Source: JBMYZL01 sp049610385 (lineage in GTDB: Bacteria; Bacteroidota; Bacteroidia; Flavobacteriales_D; Sanyastnellaceae). From it: a stretch of 30,515 nucleotides of DNA. The stretch lies in the NCBI GenBank assembly GCA_049610385.1, contig JBMYZL010000025.1:1-30515 (forward strand). The letters are read 5' to 3'. Position 1 is the stretch's first letter; each line of letters starts with the position of its first letter. Both the position numbers and the translations under genes were made by a program. The notes beneath the pieces are model-generated. The model searched no databases. It was not told the DNA's origin and saw nothing but the letters and a program-made list of their open reading frames with translations. Positions 8,120-14,759 of the stretch are shown piece by piece.

Positions 8120-10167
8120 TTTGTTGAGGAAAGCAATTCTTCAATGCTTGCGATGGCCTGTTGGGTGGTGTGGCAAGGCAATCGACAAGCCCCTCCTTGA
8201 CAAATGAAAATGGTCGTCGTATTGGAAAGTCTTCCTTGTACCCATGGCGTCTGGGGAGCACATTCTGCAACATGCCCTCCATACCAGATGATGTGCGGCC
8301 ACCCAAAGGTTTGTTGCAGGGTGCTGCGGATGGTTTGAATCTCAGCTGCATGTCCACCCAGAATCCCGATTTCTACATGGGTTTGCTCGAGGATCCAGGC
8401 CAATTCTGCCCATTGTGCCCCATTCGGTAGCCATTGAATTTGGGCTTGGGCACCCGCGAGCAACGTGTGGCTCCGGTCAATCCACTGGGGTTTGTCGAGA
8501 AGCCTCCCGAACCACCAAAGGTTCATGGCTGTCTCGGACCCCCCGCTGGGCATGACCCCGTCTTCCCAATCTTGTTGCTGTGCGAAAATGGAATGGGGAG
8601 AAGATTTGGCCACCATGTTCAGCATGCCTTCATCATCGCTGAACGCTTCAAGCAAGTGGGTCAAAAGTTCTTCACCACGTTCGAGCCAATGGGTTTCAAA
8701 GGTGCATTCATACAAGCAACGACAGGCGGAAACCAACGCGGCCCAATCGGCCAAGCATCCATGGCCAGTTGCAGAAAGAGATCCCAAGTGATGAACGCGA
8801 TGTACAAGCCTCCCTTCAGGATGGGTGAGGTGGTCCCAGAGGAAGTGACCGGCACGGCGCGCCCGGATGATATCTTCATCGCGGCCCAGCGCTCGATAAC
8901 ATGCCGTGAGACCGCGAATGGCCAGTGCATTCCAGGCTGTGATGGCTTTCCAATCTGTCACGGGTCGCGGCCTGCGGTCTCGACGTTCATTCAAAGATGC
9001 CAATTGCAGTTTGCTGACACCATTTGAATGGGCTTCCAATTGGGGAGCCAATTGCCGGACCAGTACATGCCCGGACAAATCTTCATGGTCAGCCCATTCA
9101 AATCCGGCAGGAGCGGGTTCCTCCCATGGCCAAACATAGAAGCACCCTTCCCCGATTTGCCCCATTTCATCTGGCGAGTCGGCGTCCAACCCAGAGCCGA
9201 ATGCACCATCCTTTCGCCCCAGTTCTCTGTCCATCCAATTGGCGGTTTGGCAAGCTGTCATGTGCCAGCGGTGTCGATCTTCCGCGGTTCCCAATCTCAA
9301 TAAGAGGGCGCGCGAAAACACTTCCAAAAGTTGACCATTGTCGCAAAGCATTTTTTCGAAATGGGGGATATGCCAGCGTTCATCGACAGTGTACCGGGCA
9401 AATCCCCCGCCTACGTGGTCGTGGATGCCCCCGGCCTCGATGTGCCGCAGGGTACGAACAAGGTGTTGGGCCGTGGCCGATGACGGCCCCTCTTGCCCTG
9501 CCATCGTGATCAGGAAGTTCAAGGTGGGGGGCATTGGGAATTTTGGGGCGCCCTGTTGGCCGCCAAATCTCAAGTCCCAATGGGGTTGCCATTCGGCCCA
9601 TTGGGATTCAACCCAAGCCATCCCCGTGCGATGATCTGTGGGTTCTGCTGTGGTGGTGACCATGGATGCAGCGGCCACACCGCTTGCGAGTTTGTCGGCA
9701 TATTCGATGAAGGCCTCGGGGTTTTCTTGCCAGCCTTGCCGAACTGCACGCAACTGCCCCACCCAGCGCTCTGCTGGGAAATAAGTCCCACCCCATACCG
9801 GGCGGCCATCAGGTAGACAAACCACGTTGAGTGGCCATCCCCCTTGCCGCGTCATGAGTTGAACCGCGGTCATGTAGGCTGAATCCACCTCCGGATGTTC
9901 TTCACGATCGACCTTGATGGAGAGAAAATGGGCATTCATGAAATCCGCAACCGCTGAATTTTCGAAGGACTCTCGTTCCATGACATGACACCAATGACAG
10001 GTGCTGTAACCAATGCTCACAATGACCAATCGTTGTTCTGCCTCCGCACGTTGCCAAATGGCCTTCCCCCAGGGATGCCAATTCACAGGGTTGCTTGCGT
10101 GCTGTTGCAAATAGAGGCTGGCTTGCCCTTGCAATTCGTTTTGCCGAGGCGATGGGTTTTGTTGCAT
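8107..10167 (-). CDS. YyaL/DUF255 family protein with thioredoxin-like domain
   Basis: 686 aa from ATG 10167, the usual length for this family (bacterial YyaL, animal spermatogenesis-associated protein 20). The N-terminal thioredoxin-like domain has YSTCHWCHVM with a CxxC-type pair at Cys57/Cys60. The C-terminal part is an alpha/alpha-barrel with the conserved segments HDHVGGGFARYTVDERWH, PHFEKMLCDNGQ and GLDADSPDE followed by CFYVW. The family is widespread, but its biochemical role is not established. The frame continues upstream to 10551 with no family similarity; those codons lie antisense to the divergent glycosyltransferase. The ATG at 10167 is fixed by an exact TAACTTTG box 5 nt upstream. 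It is cytoplasmic, as no signal peptide is seen. Confidence 0.92.
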   Translation of the reverse strand: MQQNPSPRQNELQGQASLYLQQHASNPVNWHPWGKAIWQRAEAEQRLVIVSIGYSTCHWCHVMERESFENSAVADFMNAHFLSIKVDREEHPEVDSAYMTAVQLMTRQGGWPLNVVCLPDGRPVWGGTYFPAERWVGQLRAVRQGWQENPEAFIEYADKLASGVAAASMVTTTAEPTDHRTGMAWVESQWAEWQPHWDLRFGGQQGAPKFPMPPTLNFLITMAGQEGPSSATAQHLVRTLRHIEAGGIHDHVGGGFARYTVDERWHIPHFEKMLCDNGQLLEVFSRALLLRLGTAEDRHRWHMTACQTANWMDRELGRKDGAFGSGLDADSPDEMGQIGEGCFYVWPWEEPAPAGFEWADHEDLSGHVLVRQLAPQLEAHSNGVSKLQLASLNERRDRRPRPVTDWKAITAWNALAIRGLTACYRALGRDEDIIRARRAGHFLWDHLTHPEGRLVHRVHHLGSLSATGHGCLADWAALVSACRCLYECTFETHWLERGEELLTHLLEAFSDDEGMLNMVAKSSPHSIFAQQQDWEDGVMPSGGSETAMNLWWFGRLLDKPQWIDRSHTLLAGAQAQIQWLPNGAQWAELAWILEQTHVEIGILGGHAAEIQTIRSTLQQTFGWPHIIWYGGHVAECAPQTPWVQGRLSNTTTIFICQGGACRLPCHTTQQAIASIEELLSSTNHPT

Positions 10168-10172
10168 CTTCG

Positions 10173-10202
10173 CAAAGTTACTCGCGCTGCTGTGGTCAGG
10201 AA
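10173..10202 (-). promoter_or_regulatory. Promoter of the YyaL-like gene
   Basis: On the minus strand TTC (10202-10200), 19 nt, TAACTTTG (10180-10173), then 5 nt to ATG 10167. The -7 box matches the TAnnTTTG consensus exactly and the -33 has one mismatch. It decides the start codon, excluding the extra 128 upstream codons. Confidence 0.55.
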
Positions 10203-11457
10203 TTTGAAACACAAATTGGGGTTGAAGAAAGAGGCACCTTACACGGGGCGCTTCGATCGACATGAAATTCCTTGGTTTTCTTGGCCGCGCAAGTGGTTTT
10301 TGCCGCGACAATTTGAGTCGGTACCCGAATCGGAATTGCAGCGGGCCCAAGTGGTGACCACGGTCTTGGCTTCTGCCGAGGTCATTTGTCGTTGGTTGTG
10401 GGCGAACCACTCGATAACGGGCATCCGTGTATTCACCTTGTTTGTTGAAAATCCTGAGGAAATTCCCTCGGTTCGTGCGTTTGCTGACACCCATTTGCCG
10501 GAGATTGAATTGGATATGCATCCGGCTGACATGGCCTGGTACGAAAGCCACGATGATCGATATGATGCCTCAACGCTCGGGTTTCCCACAGCACGACAAA
10601 TTGAAAACTTGCAGTGGGCAAAGGCCCAGTCTCCAGCGGGCACATGGGTCGTCACATTGGACATTGATGAGGTCATTTGGTTGGCGCCCAGTCTGCGCAA
10701 ACGGCATCCGGGCGCTCGCCCCATGGAACAATATTTGACCCAAGAAGCCGGACAGGTGTCTGAGGTGCGGTTTTGCATAGCGGAGTTCGTTCCGCCGCCA
10801 GAAGGTGTACGAAGGGGCGTCTTCCCTCGGGAAGTGGACGCGCGTGTAAAGCTTCAGTTGGGCCATGAACCTCGGCGCATGAGTCGATTTCAGCATGGAC
10901 GTTTCATGGCTTTCACATGGGATGACCGTGAGCCTGTTGGTTTTTTGAGGAAGATCTATCGAATCTTGGCCCCTTCAACACATGACATTTTGGATGATCG
11001 GTTCTTGCGTGGCCACGGTTCATCCAAGTCTGTTTTCCGCGCTGAGATGTTTCCTGAGGTCAACATGCACGGAGGAATCCAATGGTATTTGGAAGGCGGG
11101 GTCCGAGAGATTCATCCGCTCCGGTTGAGTCAGGAAATTCATCTGTTGCATTTTGACATTTTTAATGCAGACCAATTGGCCTCCAAAACCGGTCACATTC
11201 AGAAGGTGCTGGCGCAAGGAGATACACGTTCTCCTGGCCGGACAGCGACGTTGAAAGCATTGGACCAAAGGGTCAACTCGGGTCAAATGACCATGCAAGC
11301 TTTTTTTCAGCGCTACGTGAGCATGCATCCTCACGCTCGGCGTGTGGCACGGTGGCTCGGTTTGGTCAAACGGTTTGATTTGACCGATGCAGTGGACACA
11401 ATGCCGGAAATCACGGCGAACGAAGATGTGGCCTATCGGGATGAAGTCAAGGGCTGA
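10192..11457 (+). CDS. Glycosyltransferase, GT2-like (Glyco_tranf_2_4 type)
   Basis: About 421 aa if it starts at GTG 10192; the frame is open from 9985, but the earlier part runs antisense into the yyaL-like gene and has no family similarity. The core has VVTTVLASAEVICRWLWANH near the start, a helix-strand unit typical of this family, then the DxD-type motif VVTLDIDEVIW (the metal and sugar-nucleotide site). A C-terminal HFDIFNADQLASKTGHIQKV resembles the acceptor-side tail of the family. No membrane segment is visible, so it is probably cytoplasmic and acts on membrane-linked glycan intermediates. A weak promoter-like TTG-N21-CATCTTCG precedes the GTG. The start codon is uncertain (TTG 10204 is another option). 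Donor and acceptor are unknown. Confidence 0.75.
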   Translation: MVRNLKHKLGLKKEAPYTGRFDRHEIPWFSWPRKWFLPRQFESVPESELQRAQVVTTVLASAEVICRWLWANHSITGIRVFTLFVENPEEIPSVRAFADTHLPEIELDMHPADMAWYESHDDRYDASTLGFPTARQIENLQWAKAQSPAGTWVVTLDIDEVIWLAPSLRKRHPGARPMEQYLTQEAGQVSEVRFCIAEFVPPPEGVRRGVFPREVDARVKLQLGHEPRRMSRFQHGRFMAFTWDDREPVGFLRKIYRILAPSTHDILDDRFLRGHGSSKSVFRAEMFPEVNMHGGIQWYLEGGVREIHPLRLSQEIHLLHFDIFNADQLASKTGHIQKVLAQGDTRSPGRTATLKALDQRVNSGQMTMQAFFQRYVSMHPHARRVARWLGLVKRFDLTDAVDTMPEITANEDVAYRDEVKG

Positions 11458-11534
11458 CGGTATCCGAAGTTCTTGATTGTTGGTTTTGTGATGGATTTCT
11501 TCGCATCTTCGGCCCAACGATAAAATCAGCAAAA

Positions 11535-11927
11535 ATGAAAAACACATTGACATACAGCTTGGTTTTGGTGACGGTTGTTGGAACGGTTTTGGCTTCCAGC
11601 TTTGCCTTCAACACACCAGTTGCCGAGAAGGAATACATGACCATGACTGTGATTGAATCCATCATCCCTGCAGGCCTCGGTCGCAGCCGCATTCTCATCG
11701 ACAACGGTGGTAAAATGGAGGAGTTGAAAATCAACAACTTTTACAGTGCGGTGGGCATCAACATGGGCAACATCTATGACAACGATGTGATGGTTAGTTC
11801 CAAAATCAATGACTTTGCCGCAGCGGGTTGGTCTCTCGATTTTGTCAATACCGGGGTGCAATCTCCCACTGATGGTGGCAAGAATGGCATCTATTGCACG
11901 CGATACATTTTCAGCCGCGTCCGGTAA
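11535..11927 (+). CDS. Small exported protein with DUF4177-like ending
   Basis: 130 aa, ATG 11535. The N-terminal 25 residues form a signal peptide (MKNTLTYSLVLVTVVGTVLA). The mature domain has strands EYMTMTVIESI and ILIDNGGKMEELKI, a helix ending in INDFAAAGWSLDFVNTGV, and a last strand YCTRYIFSRV. The order, with a GW followed by a strand and an aromatic/Arg-rich final strand, resembles small DUF4177-type domains whose hallmark is GWELV; that relationship is by eye only. The protein is probably periplasmic and its function is unknown. It is a single-gene unit closed by a strong terminator at 11955-11995. Confidence 0.75.
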   Translation: MKNTLTYSLVLVTVVGTVLASSFAFNTPVAEKEYMTMTVIESIIPAGLGRSRILIDNGGKMEELKINNFYSAVGINMGNIYDNDVMVSSKINDFAAAGWSLDFVNTGVQSPTDGGKNGIYCTRYIFSRVR

Positions 11928-11954
11928 GCGAAGGTTGCAAAACCCAACCAATGA

Positions 11955-11995
11955 GGGTGAGCAGCGTCTTCTGTGGACGCGGTTCACCCTTTTTT
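11955..11995 (+). terminator. Rho-independent terminator after the small exported protein gene
   Basis: GGGTGA (11955-11960) pairs with TCACCC (11984-11989), and inside it GCGTC pairs with GACGC, separated by matching 3-nt internal loops (GCA/GGT) and a 7-nt loop. Six T follow directly (11990-11995). It separates the small exported protein gene from glyA. Confidence 0.85.
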
Positions 11996-12006
11996 GACGC
12001 GGAAAA

Positions 12007-12020
12007 GTCCACCTGTGGAC
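12007..12020. promoter_or_regulatory. Candidate operator upstream of glyA
   Basis: A perfect inverted repeat GTCCAC-CT-GTGGAC lies between the upstream terminator and the glyA -33 box (12031). Its symmetry and position, 10 nt before the -33 element, suggest a dimeric regulator site, but no regulator is identified. Confidence 0.35.
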
Positions 12021-12030
12021 CCCGTGAAAC

Positions 12031-12065
12031 TTTGCCATGCTGCTTTGAGATTCAACGTATTTTTG
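12031..12065 (+). promoter_or_regulatory. Promoter of glyA
   Basis: TTTG (12031-12034), 23 nt, TATTTTTG (12058-12065), the latter an exact TAnnTTTG match. The ATG of glyA follows after only 4 nt, so transcription should begin at or next to the start codon. Confidence 0.55.
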
Positions 12066-12069
12066 CCGC

Positions 12070-13356
12070 ATGCGAGATGTTCAAATTTCAGAGTTGATTC
12101 GCCGGGAAAACCAACGGCAATTGGAAGGCGTGGAGTTGATCGCTTCAGAAAACTATGCAAGTGATGACGTGATGGCTGCCCAGGGCAGTGTTTTGACGAA
12201 CAAATACGCAGAAGGCCTCCCGGGCAAACGGTATTACGGCGGGTGCAGTGTGGTGGATGCGGTGGAGCAGCTGGCGATCGATCGTTTGAAGTCCCTTTTC
12301 GGTGCGGTTTGGGCGAATGTCCAACCCCATTCGGGGGCTTCGGCGAATGCGGCCGTGATGCTTGCCGTGTTGAAACCAGGAGATGCAATTTTGGGCTTTG
12401 ATTTGGCTCACGGAGGGCATTTAACGCATGGTTCTCCAGTCAACTACAGCGGCAAATTGTACCGTCCCCATTTTTATGGAGTGGACAAGGAGACCGGTCG
12501 AATTGACATGGACAAGGTGGCGGCGACTGCCGCCGAGGTGTGCCCGAAGCTGATCATCTGCGGAGCTTCTGCGTACAGCCGCGATTGGGATTATGCGCGA
12601 TTCCGTGCCATCGCCGATGAGGTAGGGGCTTTGTTGTTGGCGGACATTTCTCACCCTGCAGGGTTGATTGCTGCTGGTCAATTGAATGACCCCATGCCCC
12701 ATTGCCACATCGTGACATCCACCACGCACAAAACCCTTCGGGGCCCGCGAGGCGGTTTGATTATGATGGGCCAGGATTTCGAAAATCCATGGGGCATCCA
12801 AACCCCCAAAGGTGCCATTCGCAAAATGTCATCGTTGCTGGACAGTGCCGTTTTTCCGGGGATGCAAGGGGGACCGCTGGAGCATGTGATCGCGGCGAAG
12901 GCCGTGGCTTTTGGGGAGGACTTGGAGGATTCGTTCAAGGCGTATACGCAACAGGTAATTCGGAATGCGCAAGCCATGGCCGAGGCGTTTGTCGATCGAG
13001 GCTACCACATCGTCAGTGGAGGCACAGACAACCACCTGATGCTGCTTGATCTGAGGAACAAGGGCGTCACGGGCAAGCAAGCGGATGCTGCATTGGGACG
13101 TGCCCACATCACGGTGAACAAGAACATGGTGCCGTTTGACACCCTGTCGCCGTTTGTCACCAGTGGCATTCGGGTGGGAACCCCGGCGGTCACGACCCGA
13201 GGGATGGTGGAGTCTGACATGGAACAAATTGTGGATTGGATTGATGCGGTCATCTCTTCACCTGAAGACGATGCTGTCATCGGAAGAGTCGCGGAAGCTG
13301 TGCGCATGCGGATGAGAGGCCTGCCCCTCTTCGCAAACATGATTGAAGCCCAATAA
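12070..13356 (+). CDS. glyA: Serine hydroxymethyltransferase
   Basis: 428 aa, close to the usual bacterial length of about 415-430. This PLP enzyme interconverts serine plus tetrahydrofolate with glycine plus 5,10-methylene-tetrahydrofolate, the main one-carbon supply. The conserved features are in order: VELIASENYAS (21-31), YAEGLPGKRYYGG (46-58), the HSGASANAAV cofactor contact (87-96), ADISHPAGLI (191-200), and the PLP-lysine motif STTHKTLRGPRGG with Lys221. The C-terminal GIRVGTPAVTTRGM is also typical. It has its own promoter and is a single-gene unit between an upstream terminator and a convergent glycan gene 23 nt away. Cytoplasmic. The identification is secure. Confidence 0.98.
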   Translation: MRDVQISELIRRENQRQLEGVELIASENYASDDVMAAQGSVLTNKYAEGLPGKRYYGGCSVVDAVEQLAIDRLKSLFGAVWANVQPHSGASANAAVMLAVLKPGDAILGFDLAHGGHLTHGSPVNYSGKLYRPHFYGVDKETGRIDMDKVAATAAEVCPKLIICGASAYSRDWDYARFRAIADEVGALLLADISHPAGLIAAGQLNDPMPHCHIVTSTTHKTLRGPRGGLIMMGQDFENPWGIQTPKGAIRKMSSLLDSAVFPGMQGGPLEHVIAAKAVAFGEDLEDSFKAYTQQVIRNAQAMAEAFVDRGYHIVSGGTDNHLMLLDLRNKGVTGKQADAALGRAHITVNKNMVPFDTLSPFVTSGIRVGTPAVTTRGMVESDMEQIVDWIDAVISSPEDDAVIGRVAEAVRMRMRGLPLFANMIEAQ

Positions 13357-13379
13357 TTGGGAGCTTGCCCGCCTTGGAA

Positions 13380-14759
13380 TCAAAGCGAATTGGGCACCAC
13401 AGGGGTTTGGATTGCAACCAGCAAAGCGAGGAGTCGTTTTTCTTCGGTTTCCGTCTGCATGCATGGGGTTTGGAGCCAAATTTGGCTCAGGCGGCCCGAC
13501 AACAAAAAACTGGCCAGTTTGGGCTCAACGAGGGTCTTGAAGTCCCACCGCACATCCAAACCTGAGATGTATTGTCTCGCAGGGGAATGCTCAGGGATGG
13601 ATTCGGCGTCTGTTTCCAAGGCTTCCCCAAACCAAGCGTCGTCACCGGGATTACCAGATGCGGCTTTTGCGCATTTCGCCAACAATTCACGTGGATTCAA
13701 CGATTTCAAAAGTCCCGACACCTCCGGATGACCGGGTGCAAAAATGGCGATGGGTTGATTCCAATCATGTTCCTGTATCCAGTTTTTCAGATGCGTTTTC
13801 GCGGCAATTGTCACGGATGGATTCGGCGCGACCCAATGGAATTGAACTTCTGGGAACATCGAAATCAGCCGGATGTTCTTCGCGCTCTTTCTTTTCGCAA
13901 TCAACACCTGACGAAGATCATTCCGTTTGCGGAATTTGTGAATCTGATCGCAAATGACTTGATGGGAGTCATTCTGACCAAACACCAGCAAATTTTGCCC
14001 GAAATTCCGGCCTAGACGTCGGGTTTTTGGGCTCTTCTTTTGCGAGCGCGTCTCCTCGTGTTCAAAAAGTGGAGGCTCCAACAATTTCATGCCGGCCAAT
14101 TTCATGCCGGCCTTCCGGATGGACCAACCCATCAATCTCTCTGCGCAATGCGCAAGATGGCCATCAATGCCAATCGGTTCGGGTTCGAATCGATCAAAAT
14201 CCAAATCCAACTTGAGCATGGCGTTGAAGGCAGCACGTCGGGCGACAAACATCGACCCTCCTGGAAACTGAATGCCGGACCGTTCTGAAACCGAAATGAA
14301 ACGAGACAGCCATTTGTGGTTCCAGATCATGAAATCATCGAGTTCGAAGAACCAATTTTCATGCACCAATGCACCCAGTTGAGGTTCTTTCTCAAAGCGC
14401 TCATGAATGTGTGCAATTTGAGCTTTGCTGCCCAAGCAAGAGGCCACCAGGTTTTTGCACCACCATGCACCCCGGTTATAATGCGGGGATTTTTTGGTGT
14501 GCAATTTGAAAATGAGGGTTTCCGGTGGGAATTGACGGCGCTTTAGGATTTCGAGAAAAGGGTACCAATCCCGCCCGCGGTTGGGCATTTCGTAGATGTC
14601 GACGTCAGGCCGGGTGGCCTCAATGGCCGCACGAATCCCAGTGCCCATTGGGCAAGTGACAATGACGGGAATGCCTTGCAGTTTGGGCTCCAACACCTCG
14701 GTCCATACATCCCAATGAAAAACATGAACAATCGCGACGGATGGAGGGCTGGAATGCAT
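13380..14759 (-). CDS. RgpF-like (rhamnan synthesis protein F) glycan-assembly protein with extra C-terminal region
   Basis: 459 aa from ATG 14759. The first half resembles the rhamnan-synthesis F family: VHVFHWDVW near the start, MPNRGRDWYPFLEILK (about 57-72), LIFKLHTKKSPH, and FPGGSMFVARRAAF. This family acts in cell-wall and O-chain polysaccharide assembly, probably as glycosyltransferases. The second half (roughly 235-459), starting near GRNFGQNLLVFGQN, is not assignable by me. A perfect 15-nt tandem duplication (14082-14111) gives the doubled residues GMKLAGMKL. The ATG overlaps the relA/spoT stop as ATGA, so it is probably translated from the same mRNA. A GTG one codon upstream (14762) is possible but less likely. 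Confidence 0.78.
   Translation of the reverse strand: MHSSPPSVAIVHVFHWDVWTEVLEPKLQGIPVIVTCPMGTGIRAAIEATRPDVDIYEMPNRGRDWYPFLEILKRRQFPPETLIFKLHTKKSPHYNRGAWWCKNLVASCLGSKAQIAHIHERFEKEPQLGALVHENWFFELDDFMIWNHKWLSRFISVSERSGIQFPGGSMFVARRAAFNAMLKLDLDFDRFEPEPIGIDGHLAHCAERLMGWSIRKAGMKLAGMKLLEPPLFEHEETRSQKKSPKTRRLGRNFGQNLLVFGQNDSHQVICDQIHKFRKRNDLRQVLIAKRKSAKNIRLISMFPEVQFHWVAPNPSVTIAAKTHLKNWIQEHDWNQPIAIFAPGHPEVSGLLKSLNPRELLAKCAKAASGNPGDDAWFGEALETDAESIPEHSPARQYISGLDVRWDFKTLVEPKLASFLLSGRLSQIWLQTPCMQTETEEKRLLALLVAIQTPVVPNSL
14082..14111. repeat. Perfect 15-nt tandem duplication inside the RgpF-like gene
   Basis: CAATTTCATGCCGGC is present twice head to tail (14082-14096 and 14097-14111). On the coding minus strand the duplication is in frame and adds five residues (GMKLA followed by GMKLL). 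It looks like a recent slippage event. Confidence 0.9.

Noticed and set aside
9985..10191. Upstream part of the GT2_4-like frame
   Set aside because: It runs antisense through the highly conserved CHWCH region of the YyaL-like gene and shows no glycosyltransferase similarity.
10168..10551. N-terminal extension of the YyaL-like frame (128 codons upstream of ATG 10167)
   Set aside because: The residues have no family similarity, they lie antisense to the divergent glycosyltransferase gene, and a promoter box sits directly before ATG 10167.
13349..13361. Palindrome CCCAAT-A-ATTGGG across the glyA stop codon
   Set aside because: Symmetric but short and AT-centred, with no T-run after it, so it is not convincing as a terminator; no regulatory role is evident.
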